Both the position numbers and the translations under genes were made by a program. Of a stretch of DNA of 64,000 nt, positions 52,527-61,888 are shown in pieces. The number at the start of each line of letters is the position of its first letter. Within the stretch, counting starts at the first letter, position 1. The stretch is from Loktanella sp. M215 (lineage in GTDB: Bacteria > Pseudomonadota > Alphaproteobacteria > Rhodobacterales > Rhodobacteraceae). The DNA lies in NCBI RefSeq assembly GCF_021735925.1, contig NZ_WMEA01000004.1:1-64000 (forward strand), in the 5' to 3' direction. The notes below the pieces were generated by a model. That model was not told where the DNA came from. It worked only from the letters and a program-made list of their open reading frames with translations, and made no database searches.

Positions 52527-52850
52527 TCAGACGGGTCGCGATCCAAACAGGATAATCCCCGCGCCGACCAGGCAGATCGCAGCACCGGTCAAATCCCACG
52601 GATCAGGGCGCTGCTTCTCGATGACCCACAGCCAGGCCAGCGATGTTGCGATGTAGACTCCACCGTAGGCGGCGTAGGACCGACCGGCGAACTCCGACGG
52701 GGCGAGAGTCAGCAGCCATGCAAATACACCTAAACTGATCAGGGCAGGGACCAGCCACAAGCTGCTCGCTTCGTGGCGCATCCACATCCAGACCGCAAAA
52801 CAGCCTGCGATTTCCGCCGCTGCGGCAATGGCAAAGACGATGAGTGTCAT
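52527..52850 (-). CDS. YnfA/UPF0060-family small membrane protein
   Basis: 107 residues with four hydrophobic helices ([55 protein letters not shown] and [16 protein letters not shown]). The pattern [21 protein letters not shown] and LW is characteristic of YnfA, an SMR-like putative exporter. It directly follows the MerR gene (8-bp gap) and probably shares its transcript. Confidence 0.9.
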   Translation of the reverse strand: MTLIVFAIAAAAEIAGCFAVWMWMRHEASSLWLVPALISLGVFAWLLTLAPSEFAGRSYAAYGGVYIATSLAWLWVIEKQRPDPWDLTGAAICLVGAGIILFGSRPV

Positions 52851-52858
52851 GGCGGTCG

Positions 52859-53302
52859 TTATGGTGTCGCCTCCATTTCGGGATGATGATGGTCATCCGT
52901 TGTGCACAATGAATGGTCCCCCAATACTTCGATGACGCGGCAGTCGGCAATGCGCCCGCCCGAGCATTGGATGACCATGCGTTCCAATTCGGCTTTCAGG
53001 GCCGTCAGTCGCACGATGCGGCTTTCGACCTCCGCCAGTTGCGCACGTGCGATAATGTCGGCAGCGGCGCATGACTGGTCAGGGCTGTCAGACAAGCTCA
53101 ACAGGTCGCGGATGGCTTCCAACCTGAAGCCCAGATCGCGGGCATGCCGGATGAAGGCGAGACGGTCGAGTGTCGCCTGGCCGTAAAGACGCTGGTTTCC
53201 CGCACTCCGGTCGGCCTCGGGCAGCAGACCGATTTGCTCGTAATAGCGGATCGTCGGAACCTTCACCCCCGCCGCCGCCCCAAGTTTTCCTATGGTCAAC
53301 AT
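52859..53302 (-). CDS. MerR-family regulator, CadR/PbrR/ZntR type
   Basis: 147 residues from ATG 53302. N-terminal winged HTH ([38 protein letters not shown]), then the dimerisation helix. Metal-binding Cys candidates are Cys78 ([10 protein letters not shown]), Cys113 and Cys121 ([15 protein letters not shown]), plus a His-rich tail ([12 protein letters not shown]). The arrangement fits divalent-metal sensors (Zn, Cd, Pb) rather than copper-specific CueR. Divergent from zntA with the shared operator between them. Confidence 0.9.
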   Translation of the reverse strand: MLTIGKLGAAAGVKVPTIRYYEQIGLLPEADRSAGNQRLYGQATLDRLAFIRHARDLGFRLEAIRDLLSLSDSPDQSCAAADIIARAQLAEVESRIVRLTALKAELERMVIQCSGGRIADCRVIEVLGDHSLCTTDDHHHPEMEATP

Positions 53303-53311
53303 CAGATACCT

Positions 53312-53342
53312 CTTGAAGCTATAGTTGCTAGAGACATTAAAT
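53312..53342 (+). promoter_or_regulatory. MerR-regulated promoter of the P-type ATPase gene
   Basis: TTGAAG (-35, 53313-53318) and TAAATC (-10, 53338-53343) are 19 bp apart, the stretched spacing typical of MerR activation. Between them lies GCTATAGTTGCTAGAG, close in form to known Cd/Pb operators of the CTATAGTNNCTANAG kind. The same element recurs ahead of the SCO genes. Confidence 0.8.
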
Positions 53343-53389
53343 CTATGATTCGATGAAGGCAACGGCCCGTGCCGGGCAAGAGGAACACG

Positions 53390-55663
53390 ATGACACAAAC
53401 GGAAATCGACGGTGGGACAGCCTGTGACTGGACCGTATCCGGCATGGATTGCGGATCCTGTGCGACCAAGGTCAGATCGGCAGTGGCCCGTTTGCCGGGT
53501 GTCAGCGATGTCGAGGTTGGCATCATGACCGAACGGTTGCGCCTGACGCTCGATGAAACGCAGACGGCGCGGGACAAGGTCGAAAAGACCGTGCGCTCCC
53601 TTGGCTATGGCATCGCCCCTCGGACTGATGCAGCCAAAAAGGAATTCGTGATCCCGGGCGACGGCAAAGACTCCCACGGTGATGGCGATCATACGGAGCA
53701 CGACCATACCTCGAATTCTGAAACGTCTGCTCCCGCTGCCACTGGTCACGGCAGCCCAGGTCACGTACACGACGATCCCGCCGATCGTGGCAAATCCTGG
53801 TACCGGACGGGCAAGGGGCAATTGGTTATCTTTACGGCTCTCTTGCTGGCGGCAGCCTGGAGCGTTGAACTGATTGCGCCGCAGATCGGAAGCTGGGCTT
53901 TTGTCGCAGCCTGCCTGATCGGTGTCGCGCCCGTCGCACGCCGTGCTCTGGCGGCGCTGCGTGTCGGACAACCGTTCACCATCGAAAGCCTGATGACCAT
54001 TGCTGCAGTCGGTGCACTGTTTATCGGTGCCGCCGAAGAAGCGGCCTTGGTCGTCTTTCTCTTTGCGGTGGGCGAGGTGCTGGAAGGTGTCGCGGCCGGC
54101 AAGGCCCGTGACGGGATCCGCGCCCTTGCAAACCTCGTCCCCAAAACGGCTCTGCTGGACACGGACGGCGTCACTCGTGAAGTGCCCGCCGCAAGCCTTG
54201 CTGTGGGCCAGATCGTTCTTGTCCGTCCGGGCGACCGGATCCCAGCGGACGGAGAAATTGTCGACGGCACCAGCGGCATCGACGAAAGCCCGGTCACCGG
54301 TGAGAGTGTGCCCGTGACCCGCGGCCCCGGCGAGGGGGTCTTTGCGGGCTCCATCAATACCGAAGCTGTACTGCGGGTCACGGTGACGAAGGCCGCAGAG
54401 GACAACACGATTTCGCGTATCATTCGCCTGGTGGAAGAGGCGGAGGAGGCACGTGCGCCAACCGAACGCTTCATCGATCGCTTCAGTCGCTGGTATATGC
54501 CGGCCATTGTCGCCATCGCGGCGCTCGTCATCGTGGTTCCACCTTTGGCCTTCGGTCAGGTATGGGACATATGGATCTACCGCGGGTTGGCGCTGCTGTT
54601 GATCGGGTGCCCCTGTGCGCTGGTCATATCGGTCCCGGCTTCGATTGCATCTGCCATGTCCACGGGGGCCCGGCGCGGTCTCTTGATGAAAGGCGGTGCC
54701 GTGATCGAAGCGGCGGCACAGGTCAGTCACATCGCATTCGACAAGACCGGCACCCTGACCCATGGACGACCGCGGGTCACCGACGTCGTGACGTTTGGTG
54801 CGACAACACAGGCCGAACTTCTGGCCGTTGCCGCCGGTGTGGAAAGCGGGTCCAGCCATCCCTTGGCCAAGGCAATCCTGAACAAGGCAGAAGAAGCCGG
54901 GATCACACCGTTGGTTGCAGGGGATGCAAAGGCCCTGCCGGGCAGTGGCGTCGTCGCCTCAGTGGGCAACGCGCTGGCCTGGGTGACCTCGCCTCGTTAC
55001 GCGACGGACAACGGCGGTCTCGACGCGGAGAACCTGGAAAAAGCGACGGCCTTTGAGGAAGAAGGCAAAACCGCCGTTGCCGCCTACCGGGAAAACCAGC
55101 CACTCGGCTTGATCGCGATGCGTGACGAACCACGCGCCGATGCAGCAGACGCGGTGCGCCAGCTGTCGGCTATGGGGATCACGCCGGTGATCCTGACCGG
55201 CGACAACCCCCGCACTGCGGCGGCCATCGCAGGCAGCCTTGGCATGCAATTCCAGGCGAACATGATGCCAGAGGACAAGCTCGCAGCCATCCGCACGATG
55301 AGTGAGCAGGGTGGTGTCATGATGATCGGCGACGGGATCAATGATGCTCCAGCATTAAAGCAGGCAAGTGTCGGTGTGGCGATGGGATCGGGCACCGACG
55401 TGGCACTGGAAACGGCCGATGCGGCGATCCTGCGCGACCGCGTGACCGACATTCCCGCCACGATCCGCCTGTCACGCGCCGCGATGGCCAATATCCGGCA
55501 GAACGTGACCCTCGCGTTGGGGCTCAAAGCCGTGTTTCTGGTCACGACCGTCTTTGGACTGACCGGACTGTGGATCGCGATCATGGCTGATACCGGGGCG
55601 ACGGTCCTCGTCACGATGAACGCCCTGCGCCTGTTGCGGTTCGATCCGGAGCGCGAGGCCTGA
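53390..55663 (+). CDS. zntA: ZntA/CadA-type heavy-metal P1B ATPase
   Basis: 757 residues from ATG 53390 (AGAGGA upstream). N-terminal HMA domain with GMDCGSCATKV, then a His-rich linker (DGDHTEHDHTSN). Actuator motif VTGESVPVTRG, membrane metal site IGCPCALVISVP (CPC), phosphorylation site AFDKTGTLTHGRPR, ATP-binding GSSHPLAKAI, and hinge GDGINDAPALKQA. The C-terminal MADTGATVLVTMNALRLLRF has the Asp typical of Zn/Cd/Pb exporters. Exports divalent cations from the cytoplasm. Confidence 0.95.
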   Translation: MTQTEIDGGTACDWTVSGMDCGSCATKVRSAVARLPGVSDVEVGIMTERLRLTLDETQTARDKVEKTVRSLGYGIAPRTDAAKKEFVIPGDGKDSHGDGDHTEHDHTSNSETSAPAATGHGSPGHVHDDPADRGKSWYRTGKGQLVIFTALLLAAAWSVELIAPQIGSWAFVAACLIGVAPVARRALAALRVGQPFTIESLMTIAAVGALFIGAAEEAALVVFLFAVGEVLEGVAAGKARDGIRALANLVPKTALLDTDGVTREVPAASLAVGQIVLVRPGDRIPADGEIVDGTSGIDESPVTGESVPVTRGPGEGVFAGSINTEAVLRVTVTKAAEDNTISRIIRLVEEAEEARAPTERFIDRFSRWYMPAIVAIAALVIVVPPLAFGQVWDIWIYRGLALLLIGCPCALVISVPASIASAMSTGARRGLLMKGGAVIEAAAQVSHIAFDKTGTLTHGRPRVTDVVTFGATTQAELLAVAAGVESGSSHPLAKAILNKAEEAGITPLVAGDAKALPGSGVVASVGNALAWVTSPRYATDNGGLDAENLEKATAFEEEGKTAVAAYRENQPLGLIAMRDEPRADAADAVRQLSAMGITPVILTGDNPRTAAAIAGSLGMQFQANMMPEDKLAAIRTMSEQGGVMMIGDGINDAPALKQASVGVAMGSGTDVALETADAAILRDRVTDIPATIRLSRAAMANIRQNVTLALGLKAVFLVTTVFGLTGLWIAIMADTGATVLVTMNALRLLRFDPEREA

Positions 55664-55666
55664 CGG

Positions 55667-56162
<496 letters not shown>

Positions 56163-56163
<1 letters not shown>

Positions 56164-57173
56164 CAGTGATACCCGTTCTCGGGGTCTAGTTTGCCGCGGA
56201 ACACCCAGTAGGCATAGGCCGTGTAGGCAAGGATCAGCGGGATCAGGACAGAGGTGCCGACCAGTGCGAACTTCAGGCTGGCATCCGGGGCCGCAGCGTC
56301 GACGATCGACAGGGACGGCGGCACGATGTTGGGATAAAAGCTGATCCCGATCCCGATGAAGCTGATCACGAACAGCGCCATGGACGACAGGAACGGCGTG
56401 ACGTCGTGCCCGCGCGCCAACCCGGTGAACAGCGTGTAGATCGCGATCGCCAGCAGCACCGGGATCGGCAGGGTGTAGAGGAACCCCGGCATCGCGAACC
56501 AACGCTCGAAGTAGGTGTAGTTCTGGAACGGCGTCCAGATGCTGACGGCGGCGATGAAGGCCAGCGTGGCGATCGCGAGCGGCTTTGCCAGATCGCGCAT
56601 CCGGTGGTGGACCGCGCCATCCGTCTTCATCATGACCCAAGTTGCGCCCAGCAGCGCATATCCCACGACGACGGCAACGCCGGTCAGTAGTGTGAACGGC
56701 GTCAGCCAGTCCCACCAGCCGCCCGAATAGTGACGCTCGGTGACCTTGATACCCTGCACGAGAGCGCCCAAGGCGATGCCCTGACACAGGGCCGCCATGG
56801 TCGATCCGCCAAAAAACGCAATATCCCAGACGCGCTTCCAGCGCTCTGTCTTCCAGCGGTATTCGAACGCCACGCCGCGAAAGACCAGCGCCAGCAGCAT
56901 CAGGATGATCGGCATGTAAAGCGCCGACATCACGACTGCATAGGCCAGCGGGAAGACGGCGAAAAGGCCGCCGCCGCCCAGCACCAGCCATGTCTCGTTC
57001 CCGTCCCAGATGGGGGCGACGGAATTCATCATCGTGTCGCGGTCCTTGCGAGAGTGGGCGAAGGGAAACAGGATGCCCACTCCCAGATCGAAACCGTCCA
57101 GCACGACGTAGGTCAGCACGGCGAAGGCGATCAGCCCGGCCCAGATGAACGAGAGTTCGAAAATGACGTCCAT
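56163..57173 (-). CDS. cydB: Cytochrome bd-type quinol oxidase subunit II
   Basis: 336 residues, about eight to nine transmembrane helices. Subunit II landmarks are VLDGFDLGVGILFPF, APIWDGNETWLVLGGGGLFA and FRGVAFEYRWK. Lies 6 bp after cydA. Forms the membrane heterodimer that reduces oxygen with quinol. The match to CioB-type sequences and the DUF2474 gene indicate the cyanide-insensitive subfamily. Confidence 0.95.
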
Positions 57174-57179
57174 GATGCC

Positions 57180-58586
57180 TTACTCCGCCGGATGTGCGTT
57201 GTGCGTCTGCTGCACCGGCGTGATGCCCGCAGCGCGCACCGGACCTTCGCGCAGGCCCAGCCGGGACGTGCCCGGATGCTTGCCCATCATGCGCATGATG
57301 TAGAAGGTACCTGCGCCGAAGACGAAGAAGTAGACGACGATGAAGGCGATCAGCGAGGCGGCGACTGCGGGTGCAGCAACAGGACCGAGGCTATCCGAGG
57401 TCCGCAGCAGGCCGTAGACGGTGTAGGGCTGACGCCCCACCTCTGTCGTGATCCAGCCCGCCAGCACCGCGACGAAGCCCATCGGTCCCATCACGACGGT
57501 CGCCCGGTGCAGCCACGTGCTATCATACAGCCGCCCGCGCCAGCGCTGGATGCCGCCCCACAGGCCGATCCCCAGCATGGCAAAGCCGATGCCGACCATC
57601 ACGCGAAAGCTGAAGAAGACGATGGCGACAGGGGGTTCCTGATCATCGGGCACCGTATCCAGCCCTTTGAGCGGCGCATTCAGGTCGTGTTCGAGGATCA
57701 GGGACGACAGCTTCGGTATCTCGATGGCGTAGTCGATGCGCTTTTCCGCCGGGTTTGGAATGCCGAACAGGATCAGCGGTGCGCCGTCCGGATGGCTTTC
57801 ATAGTGGCCTTCCATCGCCATGATCTTGACCGGCTGGTGTTCCAGCGTGTTGATCCCGTGCGCATCGCCCGCACCGATCTGCAACGGCGTCACGATCAGT
57901 GCCATCCACATCGCCATGGAAAACATGGTCCGTGTGGCGGGGTTGTTGCGATCCTTCAGCAGATGCCAGCCCGCGACACCTGCCACCACGAAGGCCGTCG
58001 TCAGGTAGGCGGCCAGCACCATGTGTGTCAGCCGGTAGGGGAAGGACGGGTTGAAGATGATCGCCCACCAGTCCTCCGGCACGAACTGGCCGACGTCGTT
58101 CATGGAAAAGCCCGCGGGGGTCTGCATCCAGCTGTTCACTGACAGGATCCACGTGGCCGACATCAGCGTGCCGCCCGCGACCATCGCCGTGGCGAACATG
58201 TGCAGCCCGTTGCCCACCTTTTCGCGTCCAAAGAGCATGATGCCGAGAAAGCCCGCTTCGAGGAAGAAGGCGCTCAGCACCTCGTAGGCCATCAGGGGGC
58301 CAAGAACCGGGCCGGTCTTGTCGGCATATTCGGACCAGTTGGTGCCGAACTGGTAGGACATGACGATGCCCGAGACGACGCCCATGCCGAAGGCCACGGC
58401 AAAGATCTTTTTCCAGTAGTCGAAGACCGTGCGATAGACCGCGTCCCCGGTCCACAGCCACAGGGCATTCAAAACAGCCAGAAAGCTGGCCAGACCGATC
58501 GAGAACGCCGGAAAGATGATGTGGAACGACACGGTGAAGGCGAATTGGAAGCGCGCCAATGTCTCTGCTGCAAAGCTGCTGAGCAT
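57180..58586 (-). CDS. cydA: Cytochrome bd-type quinol oxidase subunit I (short Q-loop)
   Basis: 468 residues. Haem-ligand and core motifs include RFQFAFTVSFHIIFPAFSIG (His of haem b595), EVLSAFFLEAGFLGIMLFGR, MALIVTPLQIGAGDAHGINT and GRQPYTVYGLLRTSDS. The Q-loop is short, as in CioA. Gives high-affinity, cyanide- and sulfide-tolerant respiration. Preceded by a palindromic operator candidate at 58710-58728. Confidence 0.95.
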   Translation of the reverse strand: MLSSFAAETLARFQFAFTVSFHIIFPAFSIGLASFLAVLNALWLWTGDAVYRTVFDYWKKIFAVAFGMGVVSGIVMSYQFGTNWSEYADKTGPVLGPLMAYEVLSAFFLEAGFLGIMLFGREKVGNGLHMFATAMVAGGTLMSATWILSVNSWMQTPAGFSMNDVGQFVPEDWWAIIFNPSFPYRLTHMVLAAYLTTAFVVAGVAGWHLLKDRNNPATRTMFSMAMWMALIVTPLQIGAGDAHGINTLEHQPVKIMAMEGHYESHPDGAPLILFGIPNPAEKRIDYAIEIPKLSSLILEHDLNAPLKGLDTVPDDQEPPVAIVFFSFRVMVGIGFAMLGIGLWGGIQRWRGRLYDSTWLHRATVVMGPMGFVAVLAGWITTEVGRQPYTVYGLLRTSDSLGPVAAPAVAASLIAFIVVYFFVFGAGTFYIMRMMGKHPGTSRLGLREGPVRAAGITPVQQTHNAHPAE

Positions 58587-58709
58587 ATCTGTTGTCCTTG
58601 GCTGTCACCCGAATGGCGGGGTTAGTCATGCAGATGTCATCTCGAGCACGGAGCTTCCATGAGGCAAACCCGCGCAGACCCTGCAACGGCAAAAAACTCT
58701 ATTGTGCCT

Positions 58710-58728
58710 TATCAGTACTGATATCAGT
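58710..58728. promoter_or_regulatory. Overlapping palindromes upstream of cydA
   Basis: TATCAGTACTGATA (58710-58723) and ACTGATATCAGT (58717-58728) are both perfect palindromes sharing seven bases, about 125 bp before cydA. It is not the FNR consensus. It looks like a double operator for a dimeric regulator. No regulator gene lies next to it. Confidence 0.5.
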
Positions 58729-58774
58729 GAGCAAAAAATCACGTGGCGCGGTCGGATTTGCGATGACAAGCCTG

Positions 58775-59019
58775 CTACCATCTCATTATGCACAGAACCG
58801 GCGGGGCCGATCGCCATCGCATTGGCTATCCCTGCGATCCCGACTTTCATGGCTGGGCTGCTGTTCATGTGGTCAGCACAGACGCAGGTTCGGTCAAAAG
58901 AGGCATCCCTTCAGCGGGCCTTGGGACTTGAATATCATCGCTATGCAGCCTCGGTACCGCGCTGGATCGGCTTGCGCCGCAAGCGTAACCGGAACGATGC
59001 GCAAGCCGGACAGTCATAA
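58775..59019 (+). pseudogene. C-terminal piece of a membrane protein gene
   Basis: Frame with IAIALAIPAIPTFMAGLLFM, then WSAQTQVRSKEASLQRALGL and EYHRYAASVPRWIGLRRKR. This is the typical tail of small isoprenylcysteine/phospholipid-methyltransferase-like membrane proteins (E..L...FG..Y..Y...VPR). No start codon context of its own. Probably the lost half of the gene at 55667. Confidence 0.5.
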
Positions 59020-59075
59020 AGTCCCCAAACAGCTTAAATGTGCTGGAAGGCACAAGATCAGTTCCAACAGCTCAC

Positions 59076-59566
59076 TACGCACGGAGCCACACCGGAGTCC
59101 CGATTTTGAGCATCGCGTAGATATCCTCGCTCTCCTCATCCGTGACCGTGATGCAGCCGGCGGTCTAATCCCACTCCGCAGGCGAGAGAGCGTTCCCCTC
59201 GGGTCCACGACCGTGGAACATGATGTCCCCACCCGCGCTGCGGCCGAATTGCGCAGCATAGGCTTTGTCGCGCTCGTTCGGATATGAAATGCCGACCGAG
59301 AGGTGATAGCGGCTGCGGGGGTTGAAACGGTCGATGTAATAGAGACCCTCGGGCGTCTTCCCATCTCCCTCGAACTGCTTGGGACCCACGGGCTGATTGC
59401 CGAGCCCGAAGTCATACGATTTCAGCACCGTGGTGCCGCTGAGAAGATGCATACGACGCTTCGCCTTGTAGAAGGCCACCTGCGTTACGGGCGGTCCGAA
59501 ATATCGCTTGAACTGTGGGGCAGGCCTGGCAGGTGGTTTGGATTTTCCACAGGTGTCAAGCGACAC
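59076..59566 (-). pseudogene. L,D-transpeptidase gene, truncated and with in-frame stop
   Basis: Keeps QVAFYKAKRRMHLLSGTTVL, GKTPEGLYYIDRFNPRSRYH and GGDIMFHGRGPEGNALSPAE, then TAG where TGG (Trp) is expected. After the stop the catalytic part continues in frame as TAGCITVTDEESEDIYAML and GTPVWLRA to 59076. The stop removes the active-site Cys. The N-terminus is also cut by the IS1380 fragment. Confidence 0.8.
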
Positions 59567-59572
59567 CCACTT

Positions 59573-59992
59573 TTACAGCAGGTTCTCCATTCGCGAGATT
59601 GTGGACTGGGAGCACAGCGCCGCACCCGTCTCAAAATGACGTTCCAGCGCGATCTTGAACGACGGATCATGCCGCAGGTCGGCAGCGTCATCGCCATCCT
59701 CATACCCCGCCGCAATCATCATTATGCGGAACCGGATGATCTCCTCCAGGCTGTGCCTTACCTTCCCAGGGTCGCGCAGGTCCGTGAGGCAGGATGCCAA
59801 CAGCCCTGCAAGATCATGGCGGCGTTCGACCTCGCGCAGGAGTGTCAGACCAGCATCAGAACTCATCTCTGCGCCGTCGAAATTGAAGAGGATCGGTTTG
59901 CCGTTCACGGGTGACAAAGGCAGACGAGAGGCTGTAAACATATCCATGGTCAGGTGTGGCTCCTGAAACTGCGTTTTTGGCTTTAGCACCAT
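59573..59992 (-). pseudogene. IS1380-family transposase, N-terminal fragment
   Basis: MDMFTASRLPLSPVNGKPIL, DAGLTLLREVERRHDLAGLL and SLEEIIRFRIMMIAAGYEDG, then HDPSFKIALERHFETGAALC. Only the first ~135 residues remain. The frame ends where the L,D-transpeptidase pseudogene begins. The element's start region (about 60000-60060) is retained. Confidence 0.85.
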
Positions 59993-60143
59993 AAAAATAC
60001 AGCTTTTCAGAAGGTTAAACCACCCTCACCACTTCATCACGAATTATTCGGGTTAAGCGTGTCGACTCGCAGCGGTCGACCAGTACTGACCGTGTAATTG
60101 CTGTAGCCACTGTAGGTTCAAGACTAAAATTGGTCGGCAGCTC

Positions 60144-60683
60144 CTACGTACAGGAACATTGTGTCGTTGAAATCTGGCGCAGCGCTGCCACGTTCACTAC
60201 GGGTTTGCCGTACCGTTGGCGGTCACCTCCGCTTGAAAATCGCGCTGCCGGTCTGGCCAGGTGCTCTTGATGTAGGCCAGAACGTCCGTCGAGGCCCACG
60301 TAGAGGGCAGGGGTAGTGTCACCTGTCGGGTCATTGTCGCGAGATTCCAGTCGGCTGACGATCGTCTTTTGGTCCTTTGCCAACGCCGTGCCTGCGGGGG
60401 CCGGATTGGCGAGGCCGGAGCAGGCGGTGCCGGAGCAGGCGGTGCTGCCGTCCTCCTCCTCGCAGTCGTCGTCCTCTTCGCGGTCTCTGGACCGGATCGC
60501 GGTGTCGTCGTCATTGTCGTCGTTGCCACTGACGAGGATCAGCTTCGCCTCGCTCGTCCGCGCAGTGAGCGGGGCCGAGAGGCTGTTCGCCGGCGTGTCG
60601 GCGCGCATCGCGCTCCACGCGGGAAGGCCGATGCCGGCGGTGATGGCTGTGGTGGCGGCGAGGAACGTGAGGGTCTTTCGCAT
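60144..60683 (-). CDS. Secreted acidic protein, probably with a foreign, frameshifted 3' end
   Basis: Signal peptide MRKTLTFLAATTAITAGIGL, then an Asp/Glu-rich segment (GNDDNDDDTAIRSRDREEDD) and a Cys/Pro part ending ANPAPAGTALAKD. After this the sequence changes character. In another frame, at about 60197-60300, VLAYIKSTWPDRQRDFQAEV resembles the C-terminus of a small cytochrome c. So the 3' part looks like a fusion with, or remnant of, a cytochrome c gene. Function unknown. It is near PepSY and two-component genes. Confidence 0.5.
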   Translation of the reverse strand: MRKTLTFLAATTAITAGIGLPAWSAMRADTPANSLSAPLTARTSEAKLILVSGNDDNDDDTAIRSRDREEDDDCEEEDGSTACSGTACSGLANPAPAGTALAKDQKTIVSRLESRDNDPTGDTTPALYVGLDGRSGLHQEHLARPAARFSSGGDRQRYGKPVVNVAALRQISTTQCSCT

Positions 60684-60799
60684 CGCGGAAACTCCATGCT
60701 GGGTGCTGTTTTAAGTCTGGGGGCGGGAGCTGAAGAGGGCCTGACGGTGAGGCAGTTCCTGCGTCAGGCTGCCGTCAGGCTGCCGTCAGGGTGAGGGGG

Positions 60800-61090
60800 T
60801 CAGTCGTTGTCTTCGTCATCGTGATCCTCGTATTCGATCCGGGTCACCTGCAGGGTTGCGGGGTGAAGCGTCACCTCGATCCTCCGGCCCTGCGCGTCGG
60901 TGCCGTCGATCTGATAGCAGCCATCGTCGATCTTGATCCGGCGCAGCGTCCAACTGTTCTGCTCCGCAAGCGCGATCACCGCCGCGCGGGGTTGCCACAG
61001 GGACATGGGGACAAAGCAGTCATCGCCGGCGAAGGCCGCCCCGGCGGGCAGCAGGATCAGGACGGCCAGCATTGTGAGTGTCTTCGTCAT
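60800..61090 (-). CDS. PepSY-domain periplasmic protein
   Basis: 96 residues. Signal peptide MTKTLTMLAVLILLPAGAAFA. PepSY-type repeat: AVIALAEQNSWTLRRIKIDD, CYQIDGTDAQGRRIEVTLHP, ATLQVTRIEYEDHDDED. Such proteins often sit beside OmpR/EnvZ-type systems, as here (divergent from the response regulator). They may modulate the sensor or bind metals through the acidic tail. Confidence 0.8.
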   Translation of the reverse strand: MTKTLTMLAVLILLPAGAAFAGDDCFVPMSLWQPRAAVIALAEQNSWTLRRIKIDDGCYQIDGTDAQGRRIEVTLHPATLQVTRIEYEDHDDEDND

Positions 61091-61228
61091 GCGCCAAACT
61101 CCGTGATGCGGCCCGTTGCGTGATCCATGCAGGGTGAAGCTGACGGGACGCTGAAGGTCGCGCGTTGATGCCGTCAGCAAGACGTCAGGATGAACCCGCA
61201 GATCGGGGTCATCAAGATCGGGGACAGC

Positions 61229-61888
61229 ATGCGTATTCTTATTGTCGAGGACGATCAGGTGTTGGGCGCCGCCGTGCGCGACCAGATCGCCGTCGACGGG
61301 CAGTCGGTGGACTGGGTCAAGCGGCTGGACGCGGCGGGGGATGCGATGCGGGGTGCGGCCTATGATCTGGTGCTGCTGGACCTGATGCTGCCGGACGGGC
61401 AGGGCATCGGGTTTCTGAAAGCGCTGCGGGCGCGGGGCGATGTGACGCCCGTCATCATCCTGACCGCGCTGGACCAGATCTCGGACCGGATCGCCGGGCT
61501 GAACGCCGGGGCCGATGATTATCTGGTGAAGCCATTCGATCTGTCTAAAATGTCGGCGCGGATCGGGTCCGTGGCGCGGCGCTAGTCCGGCAACCCGAAC
61601 CCGATCATCGTGCATGGGCCGCTGCAGATCGACACCGCGGCCCGCAGCATCCACCTGGCCGGCAAGCCGGTGCAGCTGACCGCGCGGGAATGGGCGCTGT
61701 TCGACGCCTTTCTGTCGCGGCCCGGGCAATTGTTGTCCAAGGCGCAGCTGGAAGACAAGCTTTACGCCTTCGGATCCGAGATCGAGAGCAATACGATCGA
61801 AGTTCATGTCAGCCGGCTGCGCAAGAAGCTGGGCGCCGGGGTGATCGCGACGGAGCGCGGCATGGGCTACCGGCTGGGCGCGCCATGA
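61229..61888 (+). pseudogene. OmpR-family response regulator split by an amber codon
   Basis: ATG 61229. Receiver domain: ILIVEDDQVLGAAVRDQIAV, phosphoacceptor Asp in LVLLDLMLPDG, and ADDYLVKPFDLSKM. TAG at 61583-61585 follows SVARR. The same frame continues SGNPNPIIVHGPLQIDTAAR into a complete winged-helix domain (LTAREWALFDAFLSRPGQLL, NTIEVHVSRLRKKLG). A Tyr codon (TAC or TAT) is the probable original. As sequenced, the DNA-binding half is lost although the kinase downstream is intact. Confidence 0.85.

Noticed and set aside
61583..61585. Amber codon recoding (in-frame TAG in the response regulator, the L,D-transpeptidase and the 29.8-kb remnant)
   Set aside because: TAG also ends intact genes here (virB11, the DUF2474 gene), no suppressor tRNA is seen, and two of the three genes are otherwise damaged. 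Independent nonsense mutations or base errors are simpler.
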